Below are positions 33,105-42,277 of a DNA stretch of 55,587 nucleotides, in pieces. Below the pieces are notes generated by a model. It ran no database searches and was not told where the DNA came from. It saw nothing but the letters and a program-made list of their open reading frames with translations. The stretch is from Martinezella rhizogenes (GTDB taxonomy: Bacteria; Pseudomonadota; Alphaproteobacteria; Rhizobiales; Rhizobiaceae), in assembly GCF_027460065.1 (NCBI RefSeq), contig NZ_JAPYZZ010000025.1, positions 1-55,587 of the forward strand, given 5' to 3'. Position 1 is the first letter of the stretch. Every line of letters starts with the position of its first letter. A program made the translations under genes and the position numbers.

Positions 33105-33790
33105 TGAATATCACTTTCCTATCGGACATGTTCTACAAGCTCCTGTCCGGTGTCCCGCTGACCCTCAATCTTACGATCGTTTCCTTGATCGGCGGCGGCA
33201 TTCTGGCTTTGCTGCTCAATGCTATGAGATCAACGCTGGTGGGCAACGCCGTTGCCTCGGCCTACGTCTTTCTGTTTCGTGGCACGCCGCTTCTGATCCA
33301 GATATTCGTCATCTATTATGGACTCAGTGCGATCCCCTTTATTCGGCACAGCTTCCTCTGGACTTTTCTAAGGGAGCCGTATTGGTGCGGCCTGCTGGCG
33401 TTGATACTTAACGATGCGGCATACACCTCCGAAATTCTGCGCGGAGCGTTCCGAGCCGTTCCTCTCGGATCATACGAGGCAGCCAAGGTCGTCGGCATGA
33501 CGCCATGGGGTACCTTCCGACGGATCAGCTTCCCCATCGCCTTGAGGCAGGCGATGCCTGCCTATTCGAATGAAGTCGTGGCGATGTTGAAGGGCACGGC
33601 TTTGGTTTCGACGATCACATTGATGGAAGTCACCGGAATTGCGAGCGCCGCCGTCAGAGAGACCTGGCGTGCTATCGAAATATTCCTATGCGCGGCCGTC
33701 ATCTACCTTACGCTTTCCCTGCTTGTGACCTGGCTTTTTGCCTATGTCGAAGGCCGTCTTTCCCCCTGGCTGTTCCGAGAGGCACGATGA
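33104..33790 (+). CDS. amino-acid ABC transporter permease (HisM/OccM type)
   Basis: 228-residue inner-membrane partner of the preceding permease. [18 protein letters not shown] and the coupling loop [41 protein letters not shown], are clear family motifs. [18 protein letters not shown] between helices resembles the opine/octopine subfamily. It overlaps neighbours at both ends: TAATG before and ATGA after. Confidence 0.9.
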   Translation: MNITFLSDMFYKLLSGVPLTLNLTIVSLIGGGILALLLNAMRSTLVGNAVASAYVFLFRGTPLLIQIFVIYYGLSAIPFIRHSFLWTFLREPYWCGLLALILNDAAYTSEILRGAFRAVPLGSYEAAKVVGMTPWGTFRRISFPIALRQAMPAYSNEVVAMLKGTALVSTITLMEVTGIASAAVRETWRAIEIFLCAAVIYLTLSLLVTWLFAYVEGRLSPWLFREAR

Positions 33791-34569
33791 ACAATACAAA
33801 TGCGAAACCTGCGATCGTGATCAAAGCGCTGCGCAAATCCTTTGGATCGGTCGAAGTTCTGCGGGGCATTGATCTGACTGCCAGGGACGGTGATGTCATC
33901 TCGCTAATCGGATCGAGCGGATCGGGAAAAAGTACGCTCCTGCGGTGCATCCCGATGCTGGAAACGCCGAACGCGGGGGAGGTGACCGTCGGTGACGACC
34001 ATATCGTGCACGGCGGCCGCAAGGTCTCAAAATCGGACAATGCTACCGCTCGCAGGATCCGTCGTAATCTGGGCTTCGTGTTCCAGAGCTTCAATCTTTG
34101 GCCGCACCGGACCGTCATTCAGAATGTCACCGAGGCGCCTGTTCATGTTCAGGGCCGCAGCCACCGCGAGGCGATGGAAGAAGCGTTGGTGTTGCTTGAA
34201 AAGGTAGGTCTGGCGCACAAGCGAGACGCGTGGCCCACGCACCTTTCAGGTGGTCAGCAACAACGTGTGGCAATAGCGCGTGCGCTAGCTCAGCGGCCGA
34301 AGGCTATCCTCTTCGACGAGCCGACATCGGCGCTTGATCCAGAATTGGTGGGCGACGTCCTAAAGGTAATCCGCAGCCTGGCGGAAGAAGGCCGAACGAT
34401 GATCATCGTCACCCACGAAATGGGCTTTGCACGCGAGGTATCGTCACGGGTGGTCTTCCTGCATCAGGGACAGATCGAAGAAGACGGCACGCCGGAAAAG
34501 GTCTTTTCGAATCCGGACTCCAGCCGATGCAAGGAATTTATCGGCAGCCACTTTGATAGAAATAGATAG
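33787..34569 (+). CDS. amino-acid ABC transporter ATP-binding protein
   Basis: 260-residue ATPase of the HisP/OccP/GlnQ group. It has Walker [11 protein letters not shown], the Q loop [12 protein letters not shown], the signature [16 protein letters not shown], Walker [18 protein letters not shown] and the switch [11 protein letters not shown]. The insertion [19 protein letters not shown] before the Q loop is also seen in the HisP class. It overlaps the permease stop by ATGA. It completes the importer begun at 31523. Confidence 0.92.
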   Translation: MNNTNAKPAIVIKALRKSFGSVEVLRGIDLTARDGDVISLIGSSGSGKSTLLRCIPMLETPNAGEVTVGDDHIVHGGRKVSKSDNATARRIRRNLGFVFQSFNLWPHRTVIQNVTEAPVHVQGRSHREAMEEALVLLEKVGLAHKRDAWPTHLSGGQQQRVAIARALAQRPKAILFDEPTSALDPELVGDVLKVIRSLAEEGRTMIIVTHEMGFAREVSSRVVFLHQGQIEEDGTPEKVFSNPDSSRCKEFIGSHFDRNR

Positions 34570-34582
34570 TATTGGGATCAAT

Positions 34583-34942
34583 ATGTCTCCACTTGAAAAT
34601 GGTTACCCCTATTCCTCGATTCGTCGTGCCGCAGGCCTGCTATTCCTATCGGGTGAAGTGGCTTTGGATGACAATGGCAATGTCCCAGAAGGGGTCGCCG
34701 CCCAAACGCGACTTGTTATGGAGCGTATCGAGCGGGCGTTGAAATGCGAGGGAGTGAGCCTTGCACATATCGTTTCGGCCACGGTACATCTGACGAACGC
34801 GGCTGATTTCGAGGCTTTCAATGAGGAATATGCACGTATTTTGAAGGCGCCGTTCCCGGCCCGCACGACGGTGTGCGCGAGTTTGGTAGACGACGTGTTG
34901 ATCGAGGTCTCCGTAATCGCCGTTGAAGCGCTTCAGGCGTAA
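34583..34942 (+). CDS. RidA/YjgF/UK114 family imine deaminase
   Basis: 119-residue protein of the RidA family, which hydrolyses reactive enamine/imine intermediates released by amino-acid-consuming enzymes to the keto acids. YSSIRRAAGLLFLSGEV is the N-terminal signature, followed by VTHLTN-like VHLTNAADFEAFNEEYARIL. The active-site Arg lies in FPARTTV (P-A-R-T), and the end reads VLIEVSVIAVEA. Start ATG at 34583, 13 bases after the ATPase gene, with only a weak GGGA site. A RidA gene between an importer and an FMN oxidase suggests that the pathway makes imino intermediates. Confidence 0.87.
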   Translation: MSPLENGYPYSSIRRAAGLLFLSGEVALDDNGNVPEGVAAQTRLVMERIERALKCEGVSLAHIVSATVHLTNAADFEAFNEEYARILKAPFPARTTVCASLVDDVLIEVSVIAVEALQA

Positions 34943-35052
34943 GCGTTTGTAAAACGTCGCCTAGCGCATAGGCGCGGACAAAATAACGTGACGAGGACTG
35001 CGACAGCCGTGTTGCAGGCACTGCTCGCAATACCAGGAATAGGAATAGCAGA

Positions 35053-36216
35053 TTGCGTGATTCATTGGACTTTCAGAACTTTTCGGAAGCGCGCGCGATC
35101 GCAAAGCGTCGTCTCCCAAAAGGGATCTTCGAGTACATCGACCGGGGTACGGAAGACGAGCATGCCCTGACCTCCAACAGGATCGGCTTTGATCGCGTCA
35201 AGATCATGCCTTCTGTTTTGAAGGGTGACACTGCCCCGCGCTCGACGTCAGTCACGCTTTTTGGCGTAAACTACGTTTCACCGATCGTGGTTACGCCAAC
35301 GGCGTTCGCGGGACTTGTCCGTTATCGTGGGGAGATTGAACTTGCGCAGGCTGCGGCCAAATTCGGAATACCCTATTGCGCCGCGACCGAAGCTATCTCG
35401 TCCGTCGAAGAAATAGCCGATGCAAGCACCGCTCCTGTCTGGTTCCAGCTATACCTATGGGACAAGGAAGAGCTCTCCTACGAGCTTCTGGACAGGGCTT
35501 GGTCGAAGGGTGCGCGCACTCTCGTCCTTACGGTGGACACTGCGGTCATGCCGAAGCGCGAGTTCAATCACAGAAATGGTTTCGATATTCCGTTTCGCTT
35601 TTCGACCAAGAATGTTCTGGACGTAGCACTGCATCCTGGTTGGGCTCTTGGTGTGCTCGGTCGGTATTTCGCAACAACCGGATTGCCAAACTTTGCGAAT
35701 TACCCGCCGCAATATAGAAAGAACCTTCTGAAGCGAGGCGGAGGGCCTTCGCTCAACTTGATGCCCCACCTCAACTGGAACCACGTGCGCCGGGTCCGCG
35801 AGCACTGGAAGGGCAATCTCGTCGTCAAGGGAATACTGCGCACCGAGGATGCACTAACGGCAAAGGATATCGGTGCGGAAGGGATAGTAGTCTCAAACCA
35901 CGGCGGACGGATGTTGGACAGCGCCATTTCGCCGATCGAAGTCCTTCGGGAAATTGCTGACAGCGTCGGGAACGACGTGACAGTCCTGGCGGACAGTTCG
36001 GTGCAACGTGGCAGCGACGTTTTCAAGCTTATCGCTTCCGGGGCACATGCGGTTCTGGTTGGCCGCAGCATGCTGTACGGCACCGCCGCGGCCGGCAGCG
36101 AAGGCGCTATGCAGATGATGAGAATACTGACTGACGAGATCGGCCTCACGATGGACCTCAGTGGTTGCCAAACGCTGTCCGATATCGAAGAGAAAATGCT
36201 CCATCGCGGCTATTGA
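35053..36216 (+). CDS. FMN-dependent alpha-hydroxy-acid oxidase/dehydrogenase
   Basis: 387-residue flavoenzyme of the lactate/glycolate/mandelate oxidase family (LldD-like), oxidising an L-2-hydroxy acid to the keto acid. TIM barrel with FMN-contact residues: TPTAFAGL at 81-88, WFQLYLW at 130-136 and LTVDTAV at 159-165. K259 in VVKGI and the catalytic His H283 in SNHGGRMLD are followed by Arg. RGSDVFKLIASGAHAVLVGR lies near the end. The usual SNHGGRQLD has Met for Gln. The start is TTG at 35053 preceded by TAGGAA; no ATG fits the family N-terminus. It follows RidA and precedes an amidohydrolase on the same strand. Confidence 0.88.
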   Translation: MRDSLDFQNFSEARAIAKRRLPKGIFEYIDRGTEDEHALTSNRIGFDRVKIMPSVLKGDTAPRSTSVTLFGVNYVSPIVVTPTAFAGLVRYRGEIELAQAAAKFGIPYCAATEAISSVEEIADASTAPVWFQLYLWDKEELSYELLDRAWSKGARTLVLTVDTAVMPKREFNHRNGFDIPFRFSTKNVLDVALHPGWALGVLGRYFATTGLPNFANYPPQYRKNLLKRGGGPSLNLMPHLNWNHVRRVREHWKGNLVVKGILRTEDALTAKDIGAEGIVVSNHGGRMLDSAISPIEVLREIADSVGNDVTVLADSSVQRGSDVFKLIASGAHAVLVGRSMLYGTAAAGSEGAMQMMRILTDEIGLTMDLSGCQTLSDIEEKMLHRGY

Positions 36217-36336
36217 GCTTCAACGGAATAGACGCCGCGCCGACTGCGGTGTCGGAGAGGCTGGTCTCCTTCCGGCACGGCCGCCGATCCGTTCCGGTCA
36301 AGACCTCAACCAAACGAAACACGAGGGACTATTCTC

Positions 36337-37542
36337 ATGTCCAGCGACCACTTGAATCTCCAACTTTTGAACGATCTCGGTCCACGTATCTCGGAGCTTG
36401 TTTCCGATATTGAATCCCGGCTGATCGAAATACGGCGCGACCTTCATGCACATCCTGAACTGGGTTTCGAGACGACGCGAACTGCGCAAATAGTGGCGGA
36501 CGAATTAACCGCAATGGGACTTGAAGTGAAAACCGGAGTGGGGCGTAGCGGAGTGGTCGCAGAGATCGCCGGCCAATACCCGGGGCCGTGTGTTATCATT
36601 AGGGCGGACATGGATGCGTTGCCGATCGAAGAGGCGACCGGCCTACCGTTCGCATCGACAGTGAAAGGCAGCATGCACGCCTGCGGCCATGATCTGCATA
36701 CCGCTTCCTTGCTAGGAGCGGCCAACGCCCTTTCGGTACTCAAGCCGCGCCTGCATGGCAACGTTCGGCTGGTGTTTCAGCCCGCGGAGGAGATTGCCGA
36801 CAGTGGCGCGGCCGCGATGATCCGAGACGGCGCAGCAGAAGGTGGCGACTTTGCCATCGGGTTCCACAATATGCCACACCTTCCGGCCGGGCAGGTGCAA
36901 CTCACGCTCGGCGCCAGTACTGCGTCAAGCGACGAGTTTAAGGTCGTCGTGCGCGGTGTTTCGGGACACGCCGCGCGACCGCATCTGGCAGAGGACCCGA
37001 TCGTGGCCGCTGCGTACATGATCGCGCAACTCCAGACTGTCGTTTCGCGCCAGGTGGACCCAGCGAACTCTGCAGTGCTGACCGTCGGCCTCATCCACGG
37101 GGGGAGAACGCAGAACATCATCCCGGACGCCTGCATCTTCGAAGGAACAGTGCGATGCAGAAGCCCCCAGACGAGAGATATCGCCGAAGAGTCGTTCCGG
37201 AGGATTTGCAACGGCGCCGCGCAGGCGTCGAATGTCACAGTGGATATCGACTATGTCCGCGGTGTGCCGGGCGTGATGAACGACGAGGCTCTCGTGACTC
37301 GTGCGACCGAGGCTTTTACGCAGCAATTCGGCGAGGCGCCTCTCGTAGAGGTAAGCCAGGATTTCGGCGGCGAGGACTTTGCCTACTTCTCGGAGCGCAT
37401 GCCCGCGCTCCATATCAACATCGGGTCGAGCCAATCTGGTCGCGCAGATCGCTTGCATAACTCGGACTATCAACCGGACGAGGATTGTATCGCGAAGAGC
37501 GCTGTGGCGCTCACCCGTATGGCCGTCGAGTTGCTATCCTGA
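36337..37542 (+). CDS. M20 family amidohydrolase (hippurate hydrolase-like)
   Basis: 401-residue metallopeptidase-family amidohydrolase that cleaves N-acyl amino acids (HipO/AbgB-type) in the cytoplasm. Metal and catalytic motifs: RRDLHAHPELGFETT at 33-47, RADMDALPIEE at 89-99, HACGHDLHTASLLGAA at 114-129 (C116, H118), AEEIADSGA at 150-158 (E151/E152) and GFHNMPHLPAG near 172. A dimerisation domain with VVRGVSGHAARPH follows, and FGGEDFAYFSERMP is near the C-terminus. The second glutamate motif normally reads EEGGGGA, so it is diverged here. It lies 120 bp after the FMN oxidase gene. Confidence 0.88.
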   Translation: MSSDHLNLQLLNDLGPRISELVSDIESRLIEIRRDLHAHPELGFETTRTAQIVADELTAMGLEVKTGVGRSGVVAEIAGQYPGPCVIIRADMDALPIEEATGLPFASTVKGSMHACGHDLHTASLLGAANALSVLKPRLHGNVRLVFQPAEEIADSGAAAMIRDGAAEGGDFAIGFHNMPHLPAGQVQLTLGASTASSDEFKVVVRGVSGHAARPHLAEDPIVAAAYMIAQLQTVVSRQVDPANSAVLTVGLIHGGRTQNIIPDACIFEGTVRCRSPQTRDIAEESFRRICNGAAQASNVTVDIDYVRGVPGVMNDEALVTRATEAFTQQFGEAPLVEVSQDFGGEDFAYFSERMPALHINIGSSQSGRADRLHNSDYQPDEDCIAKSAVALTRMAVELLS

Positions 37543-37886
37543 GAAAATACGCGAGCGGTGGTTTTAGACCCGCGCGCATATGTGACATCAAAGTTTTCGA
37601 AGAAAGTTCAGCAACCATCTCTCATTGAGCGATGGTTGCTTGTTTCCGCGCGCCTGCGCTCAAGCTTGTTGAAGAAATCTCGTGCGATCTGTCGCCAAGT
37701 CAAATGGCGTACGAAAGCCCGTTGACGAGTTGCAGAAACTATGGAAGGTTTGTCGTCAACGGCGTATAATTGCCGAATGGGAACACGGCTCGAACTTTTT
37801 ATACGAGCCCACAAAAGCAGCGGATGATCGCGGCCTGTCCAAAGTGGCAGCCGCATGATTAATCATGCATGCTCCGGGAGTTTGAA
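37543..37886. other. 344-bp gap before the polyamine-type ABC operon
   Basis: It holds the hairpin at 37610-37640 and then sequence expected to contain the promoter of the ABC operon. No gene is supported. Confidence 0.4.
37610..37640 (+). terminator. hairpin after the amidohydrolase gene
   Basis: AGCAACCATC (37610-37619) pairs perfectly with GATGGTTGCT (37631-37640) around an 11-nt loop, followed by TGTTT. The T run is short. It probably ends the 31.5-37.5 kb transcript. Confidence 0.6.
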
Positions 37887-38990
37887 ATGTCGGTTCAAGG
37901 GTTTCAGCCGGGATTTGTACGTTTCGAAGGCGTCAGCAAGAGCTACGACGGCGTAAGCTTGATCGTGGAAGATCTGGACCTTTCGATTGCGAAGGGCGAG
38001 TTCCTCACGATGCTCGGGCCCTCGGGTTCCGGGAAGACCACGTCACTGATGATGCTGGCAGGTTTCGAACAGGCGACGTCCGGGGAAATCTATCTCGACG
38101 ATGTTCCGCTCTCTCTTACACCGGCACATCGTCGGGGAATCGGTATGGTTTTCCAGAACTATGCGCTCTTCCCGCATATGACCGTCGCAGAAAATCTCGC
38201 ATTCCCGCTCGAAGTTCGAAAGATGACGAAGGCCGACACCCAGAGGCTGGTGCTGCGCGCGCTGGAGACGGTTCAACTGTCTCACCTTAGAGATCGAAAG
38301 CCGGCCCAGTTATCCGGAGGGCAACAACAGCGTGTGGCGCTTGCACGCGCACTGATATTCGAACCGACCATCGTTCTCATGGACGAGCCTCTCGGGGCTC
38401 TCGACAAGCAGTTGCGGGAGCATATGCAGCGGGAGATACGGGCGCTTCATCGCTCGCTTGGGATCACAATGGTGTACGTGACCCACGATCAAAGCGAAGC
38501 TCTCACGATGTCCGATCGTGTCGCCGTCTTCGGATCGGGCAAGATACAGCAGTTGGCGTCGCCGGAGCAGCTTTATGAAACACCTAGCAACGCTTTCGTG
38601 GCCTCGTTCATTGGCGAGAACAACACGATCGCAGGTGAACTCGTCGAGTGGGGCGCACAGCTTTCGAATGTCAAATTGCGCAATGGCGCGGTGGTCACGG
38701 TGCGCACCGGCGATCTCATATCGTCCGACCGGAATGCGATCATTTCCGTGCGCCCCGAGAGAGTTGTCGTTCGGCCGGCCGTTAACGACGACACCATCGT
38801 ACTCCAGGCCGAGTGCACAGATCTGATCTACCATGGCGATCACATAAGGGTCTGCTTCGACGACAAGGCCCTTGGCGCCGTCGTTGCGAAAATCCCAAAC
38901 GCTCGAGCCTATGAGTTACCGGCGGTTGGTGACGTCGTACCCATCGGCTGGAATAGGCGCGATGCCATCGGATTGAAACAGGGTTTATAA
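37887..38990 (+). CDS. spermidine/putrescine-type ABC transporter ATP-binding protein
   Basis: 367-residue ATPase of the PotA group. It has Walker A LGPSGSGKTTSL, the Q loop GMVFQNYALFPHMTV, the signature [16 protein letters not shown], Walker B IVLMDEPLGALDKQLR and the switch VYVTHDQSEAL. A TOBE-type regulatory domain follows from about 240. ATG at 37887 is preferred (CGGGAG upstream); an ATG at 37869 would add six residues. First gene of a four-gene importer. Confidence 0.9.
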   Translation: MSVQGFQPGFVRFEGVSKSYDGVSLIVEDLDLSIAKGEFLTMLGPSGSGKTTSLMMLAGFEQATSGEIYLDDVPLSLTPAHRRGIGMVFQNYALFPHMTVAENLAFPLEVRKMTKADTQRLVLRALETVQLSHLRDRKPAQLSGGQQQRVALARALIFEPTIVLMDEPLGALDKQLREHMQREIRALHRSLGITMVYVTHDQSEALTMSDRVAVFGSGKIQQLASPEQLYETPSNAFVASFIGENNTIAGELVEWGAQLSNVKLRNGAVVTVRTGDLISSDRNAIISVRPERVVVRPAVNDDTIVLQAECTDLIYHGDHIRVCFDDKALGAVVAKIPNARAYELPAVGDVVPIGWNRRDAIGLKQGL

Positions 38991-39004
38991 CAAAGGGGAT
39001 CAGC

Positions 39005-40042
39005 ATGTTCAGAAAATTCGTTTTTTCGACATCCATGGTTGTCGGACTTATGGCGTTCGGCGCGCAAGCGGCCGACCTCACAGTCGTATCTTGGGGCGGC
39101 GCATATCAGGATGCTCAGCGGAAGGTCTTCTTCGGGCCCTTCAAGAAGGCTACGGGCACGGACCTTGCAGAAGAATCCTGGGACGGCGGGATTGGCGTAC
39201 TTCGTTCCCGCGCATCGTCAGCCGATCCGGGCTGGGATGTAATCCAGGTCGAGACGAGCGATATTCTTCTGGGGTGCGAAGAAGGACTCTTCGAGTCGAT
39301 CGACTGGCAGAAGCTCGGTGGAAAGGATGTCTACATTCCCGGCGCCGCCGAGGAATGCGGGGTCGGAGCAATCCTGTATAACGAAGGCATTGCGTATGAC
39401 CGCGACAAATTGAAGACCGTTCCGACGGGCTGGACTGACTTCTTCGACGTTGCAAAGTTCCCAGGCAAACGGGCCCTTCGCCTCGCGCCGAACGTAGCGT
39501 TGCCCGGAGCTCTCCTCGCAGATGGAGTGAAGCCTGAGGACGTCTACAAGGTGCTCTCGACGAAAGAGGGCGTCGATCGGGCGTTCGCCAAGCTAGACGC
39601 GATAAAGAACGACCTTGTTTTCTGGAAGGCTGGCGCGCAACCCGCACAGCTTCTCGCCTCAGGTGAGGTAGTCATGACAACGGCTTACAACGGTCGTATC
39701 GATGCCGCCAATCGCACGGACAAGCGGAATTTTGCCTTTGTCTGGAACGGAAGCATGCAGACCTTCGACTACTGGGTGATGCTCAAGGGTTCCCCCCGTA
39801 GGGACAAAGGCTATGAATTTCTGAACTACATCAACCAGCCGGAAAACCAGGCAAAGCTGCCGGACGAAATCGCTTACGGCGTCGTGCGTAAGGAGGCGAG
39901 CGCATCTATCAAGCCCGAACGTCTGGTTGACATCCCTTCAAATCCGAAAAATCTTGAAGTTTCGATCCCGCCAAACAGCGAATTTTGGTTGGAAAACAAC
40001 GACAGACTGACCGAACGACTACAGGCTTGGTCAGCGAAATGA
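39005..40042 (+). CDS. polyamine-type ABC transporter substrate-binding protein
   Basis: 345-residue periplasmic binding protein (PotD/PotF-like class). Signal peptide MFRKFVFSTSMVVGLMAF ending GAQAADL. The mature part opens with VVSWGGAYQDAQRKVFFGPF, and GWDVIQVETSDILLGCEEG follows. It has PVNPN-like loops and a C-terminal NYINQPENQAKLPDEIAYG region. This subclass accompanies rhizobial importers for polyamines, betaines or related amines. It lies 14 bases after the ATPase gene, with AAAGGGG as ribosome site. Confidence 0.88.
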   Translation: MFRKFVFSTSMVVGLMAFGAQAADLTVVSWGGAYQDAQRKVFFGPFKKATGTDLAEESWDGGIGVLRSRASSADPGWDVIQVETSDILLGCEEGLFESIDWQKLGGKDVYIPGAAEECGVGAILYNEGIAYDRDKLKTVPTGWTDFFDVAKFPGKRALRLAPNVALPGALLADGVKPEDVYKVLSTKEGVDRAFAKLDAIKNDLVFWKAGAQPAQLLASGEVVMTTAYNGRIDAANRTDKRNFAFVWNGSMQTFDYWVMLKGSPRRDKGYEFLNYINQPENQAKLPDEIAYGVVRKEASASIKPERLVDIPSNPKNLEVSIPPNSEFWLENNDRLTERLQAWSAK

Positions 40043-40150
40043 CGTTCTAAATTCGTTTCGTGCGGTACCCTCCCAGGGCCGCCCGGCCGCGTCGATCTTC
40101 GACGCGGCCGGGTAAAAGGGACGTCAATCGTTACCAGCTGGATAAGCCCC

Positions 40151-41380
40151 TTGAAGAAAATCGACGCAAAAAGAGACGGTGAAGGTCATCGCGGGCCGAG
40201 GCGGAAGAGTCTCGCCGGTATTTTGCTTGTCCTGCCGCTGCTGCTTTTCCTTCTGATTATTTTCATCGTCCCACTCGGAAAAATCCTGTCGCTCAGCGTC
40301 AAGGACGATGATTTAGCACCAATCTGGCCGCTCGTATCGAGCGAATTGCGCGATTGGGATCGGACGCAGCCATCAGAGGAAATGTTTTCAGCCCTGGCGC
40401 AGGACATGAAAACGTCGCAGCAGGCCCGCACGACCTCCCTGGTTGCGCGTCGCGTCAATTATGCGCTGCCGAACGGACGAACGCTGATAAACTCGACGGC
40501 TCGTAAAATTGCATCAGTTGACGGCGTCCCGCCAAATGGCTGGAGAGAAACATTCCTGCAAGCCGATCGGGCTTGGGGCGACCTTGAGACGTGGCAGGCG
40601 CTTTATCAGGCATCCGGTCCCGCGTCGGGCTTTTACGTACTCGCCGCATTCGACCGCGCAATGAACGCAACCGGTCAAATCGTGCACGCGCCAGAGGAGA
40701 ACAGCGTCTACCTGGCCATACTGAAGCGGACGTTCGGCATAGCCGCACTTGTCACGGTCATAAGCCTCCTTCTTGCCTTCCCCGTCGCCTATTTTCTTGC
40801 GAACGGTCCGAAGGCTTGGCGGAGCATCGTCATGGGCCTTGTTCTGCTACCTCTGTGGACATCGCTGCTCGTTCGAACCGCCGCCTGGGTCGTGCTGTTG
40901 CAGGATCAGGGCCTTTTGAATCAGGTGCTCCAGTGGCTCCACCTGACGTCTCAGCCTTTGGAATTGATCTTTAACAGACCAGGAGTGATCATCGCCATGG
41001 TGCACGTGTCGTTGCCCTACATGGTCCTTCCGCTTTACGCGACGATGGCCACGATCAAGCCAGATTACATGCGTGCTGGTGAGTCACTTGGCGCGACGCC
41101 GCTTCTGGCGTTTCGACGAATCTATCTGCCGCTGACAGCGCCTGGCGTAGCAGCTGGCTGCTTGTTGGTGTTCATCATGTCACTCGGCTATTACATCACG
41201 CCGGCGCTGGTAGGGGGGGCGAGCGACCAGATGGTTTCATATTTCATCGCCTACTACACCTCAGAAGCCGTGAATTGGGGCCTCGCAGGCGCGCTCGCAC
41301 TCGTTCTCATAGTGGTGACGTCCATTCTCTATCTGGTCTATTCCAAGATCGCCGGCACGAAGGGATCGAGCTTTGCCTAG
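40151..41380 (+). CDS. polyamine-type ABC transporter permease (PotB type) with periplasmic insertion
   Basis: 409-residue membrane subunit. After TM1 (LAGILLVLPLLLFLLIIFIV) about 140 mostly hydrophilic residues (about 46-190) precede the remaining five helices, whereas PotB is usually near 280-300 residues. The coupling loop GESLGATPLLAFRRIYLPLTAPG is present. Such long forms are known in rhizobia and may contact the binding protein. The start is TTG at 40151 with no obvious ribosome site, so the exact N-terminus is uncertain. Confidence 0.83.
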   Translation: MKKIDAKRDGEGHRGPRRKSLAGILLVLPLLLFLLIIFIVPLGKILSLSVKDDDLAPIWPLVSSELRDWDRTQPSEEMFSALAQDMKTSQQARTTSLVARRVNYALPNGRTLINSTARKIASVDGVPPNGWRETFLQADRAWGDLETWQALYQASGPASGFYVLAAFDRAMNATGQIVHAPEENSVYLAILKRTFGIAALVTVISLLLAFPVAYFLANGPKAWRSIVMGLVLLPLWTSLLVRTAAWVVLLQDQGLLNQVLQWLHLTSQPLELIFNRPGVIIAMVHVSLPYMVLPLYATMATIKPDYMRAGESLGATPLLAFRRIYLPLTAPGVAAGCLLVFIMSLGYYITPALVGGASDQMVSYFIAYYTSEAVNWGLAGALALVLIVVTSILYLVYSKIAGTKGSSFA

Positions 41381-42179
41381 GCTTTCACCCACACGCAGAC
41401 AGACAGCCGGTTGGACCCTGCTGCTATATGTCTGCACCATTCTGGTCGTATTTTTCATGGTCGTGCCTATTCTGGCCATCTTGCCCTTATCGTTCAATGG
41501 CAGCCAGTTTCTGGCCTATCCGATGCGTGGAACGAGCACGCAGTGGTATGCGGAACTGATCTCTTCCCCGAGGTGGTCTCATGCGATTTGGAATAGTCTC
41601 CTGATCGGTTCGGCAGCGGCAATCGTGGCCACCATCCTGGGAACAATCGCTGCACTTGGACTATGGTGGAGTGATTTCCGGGGCAAGGCGCTTCTTACTG
41701 CCTTCTTGCTCAGCCCTATGGTCGTCCCGGTGGTTGTGTTCGGTGTCGGTCTTTCTCTGTTTCTGGGCCCCCTTGGTCTGGTGAGGTCTTACAGCTCCAT
41801 CATTTTGGCGCATGCCGCCCTGGGCAGCCCGTTCGTAGTGATTACGGTCGGAGCAGCGCTGGCGTCTTACGATAGAAATCTCACGCGCGCGGCACTTGGC
41901 CTCGGTGCCAAGCCGCTTTACGCGTTCCGCCGCGTCATGCTGCCCCTTATCACCCCTGGCGTACTTTCTGGGGTCGTCTTTGCGTTCGCCACCTCTTTTG
42001 ACGAGGTCGTCGTGGTCATGCTGATTGGAGGGCCGGAGCATCGAACGTTACCGCGCGAGATGTTCTCGGCGATCCGAGAGAATCTGTCGCCGACGATCGC
42101 AGCGGCAGCCACGGTGATGACGTTTTTCGCCATCGCCCTGATCGCATGTGTGCAGGTCCTCCAACGAGCGCGCAAGTAA
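41373..42179 (+). CDS. polyamine-type ABC transporter permease (PotC type)
   Basis: 268-residue membrane subunit with six helices. TM1 is TLLLYVCTILVVFFMVVPI; the coupling loop is ALGLGAKPLYAFRRVMLPLITPGVLSG (in part), and FDEVVVVMLIGGP is the family's later motif. It starts with TTG inside the last codons of the PotB-type gene (8-base overlap), so the two are coupled. Confidence 0.88.
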   Translation: MPRLSPTRRQTAGWTLLLYVCTILVVFFMVVPILAILPLSFNGSQFLAYPMRGTSTQWYAELISSPRWSHAIWNSLLIGSAAAIVATILGTIAALGLWWSDFRGKALLTAFLLSPMVVPVVVFGVGLSLFLGPLGLVRSYSSIILAHAALGSPFVVITVGAALASYDRNLTRAALGLGAKPLYAFRRVMLPLITPGVLSGVVFAFATSFDEVVVVMLIGGPEHRTLPREMFSAIRENLSPTIAAAATVMTFFAIALIACVQVLQRARK

Positions 42180-42277
42180 GACGGCACTGACGGCCGAAAG
42201 TGTGTCGCATCGGGCAGATCCGAAAGCACTGCATTTTGACCGGCCGCCGGATAGCGGCCGGTCGTATCAGTCCATTG

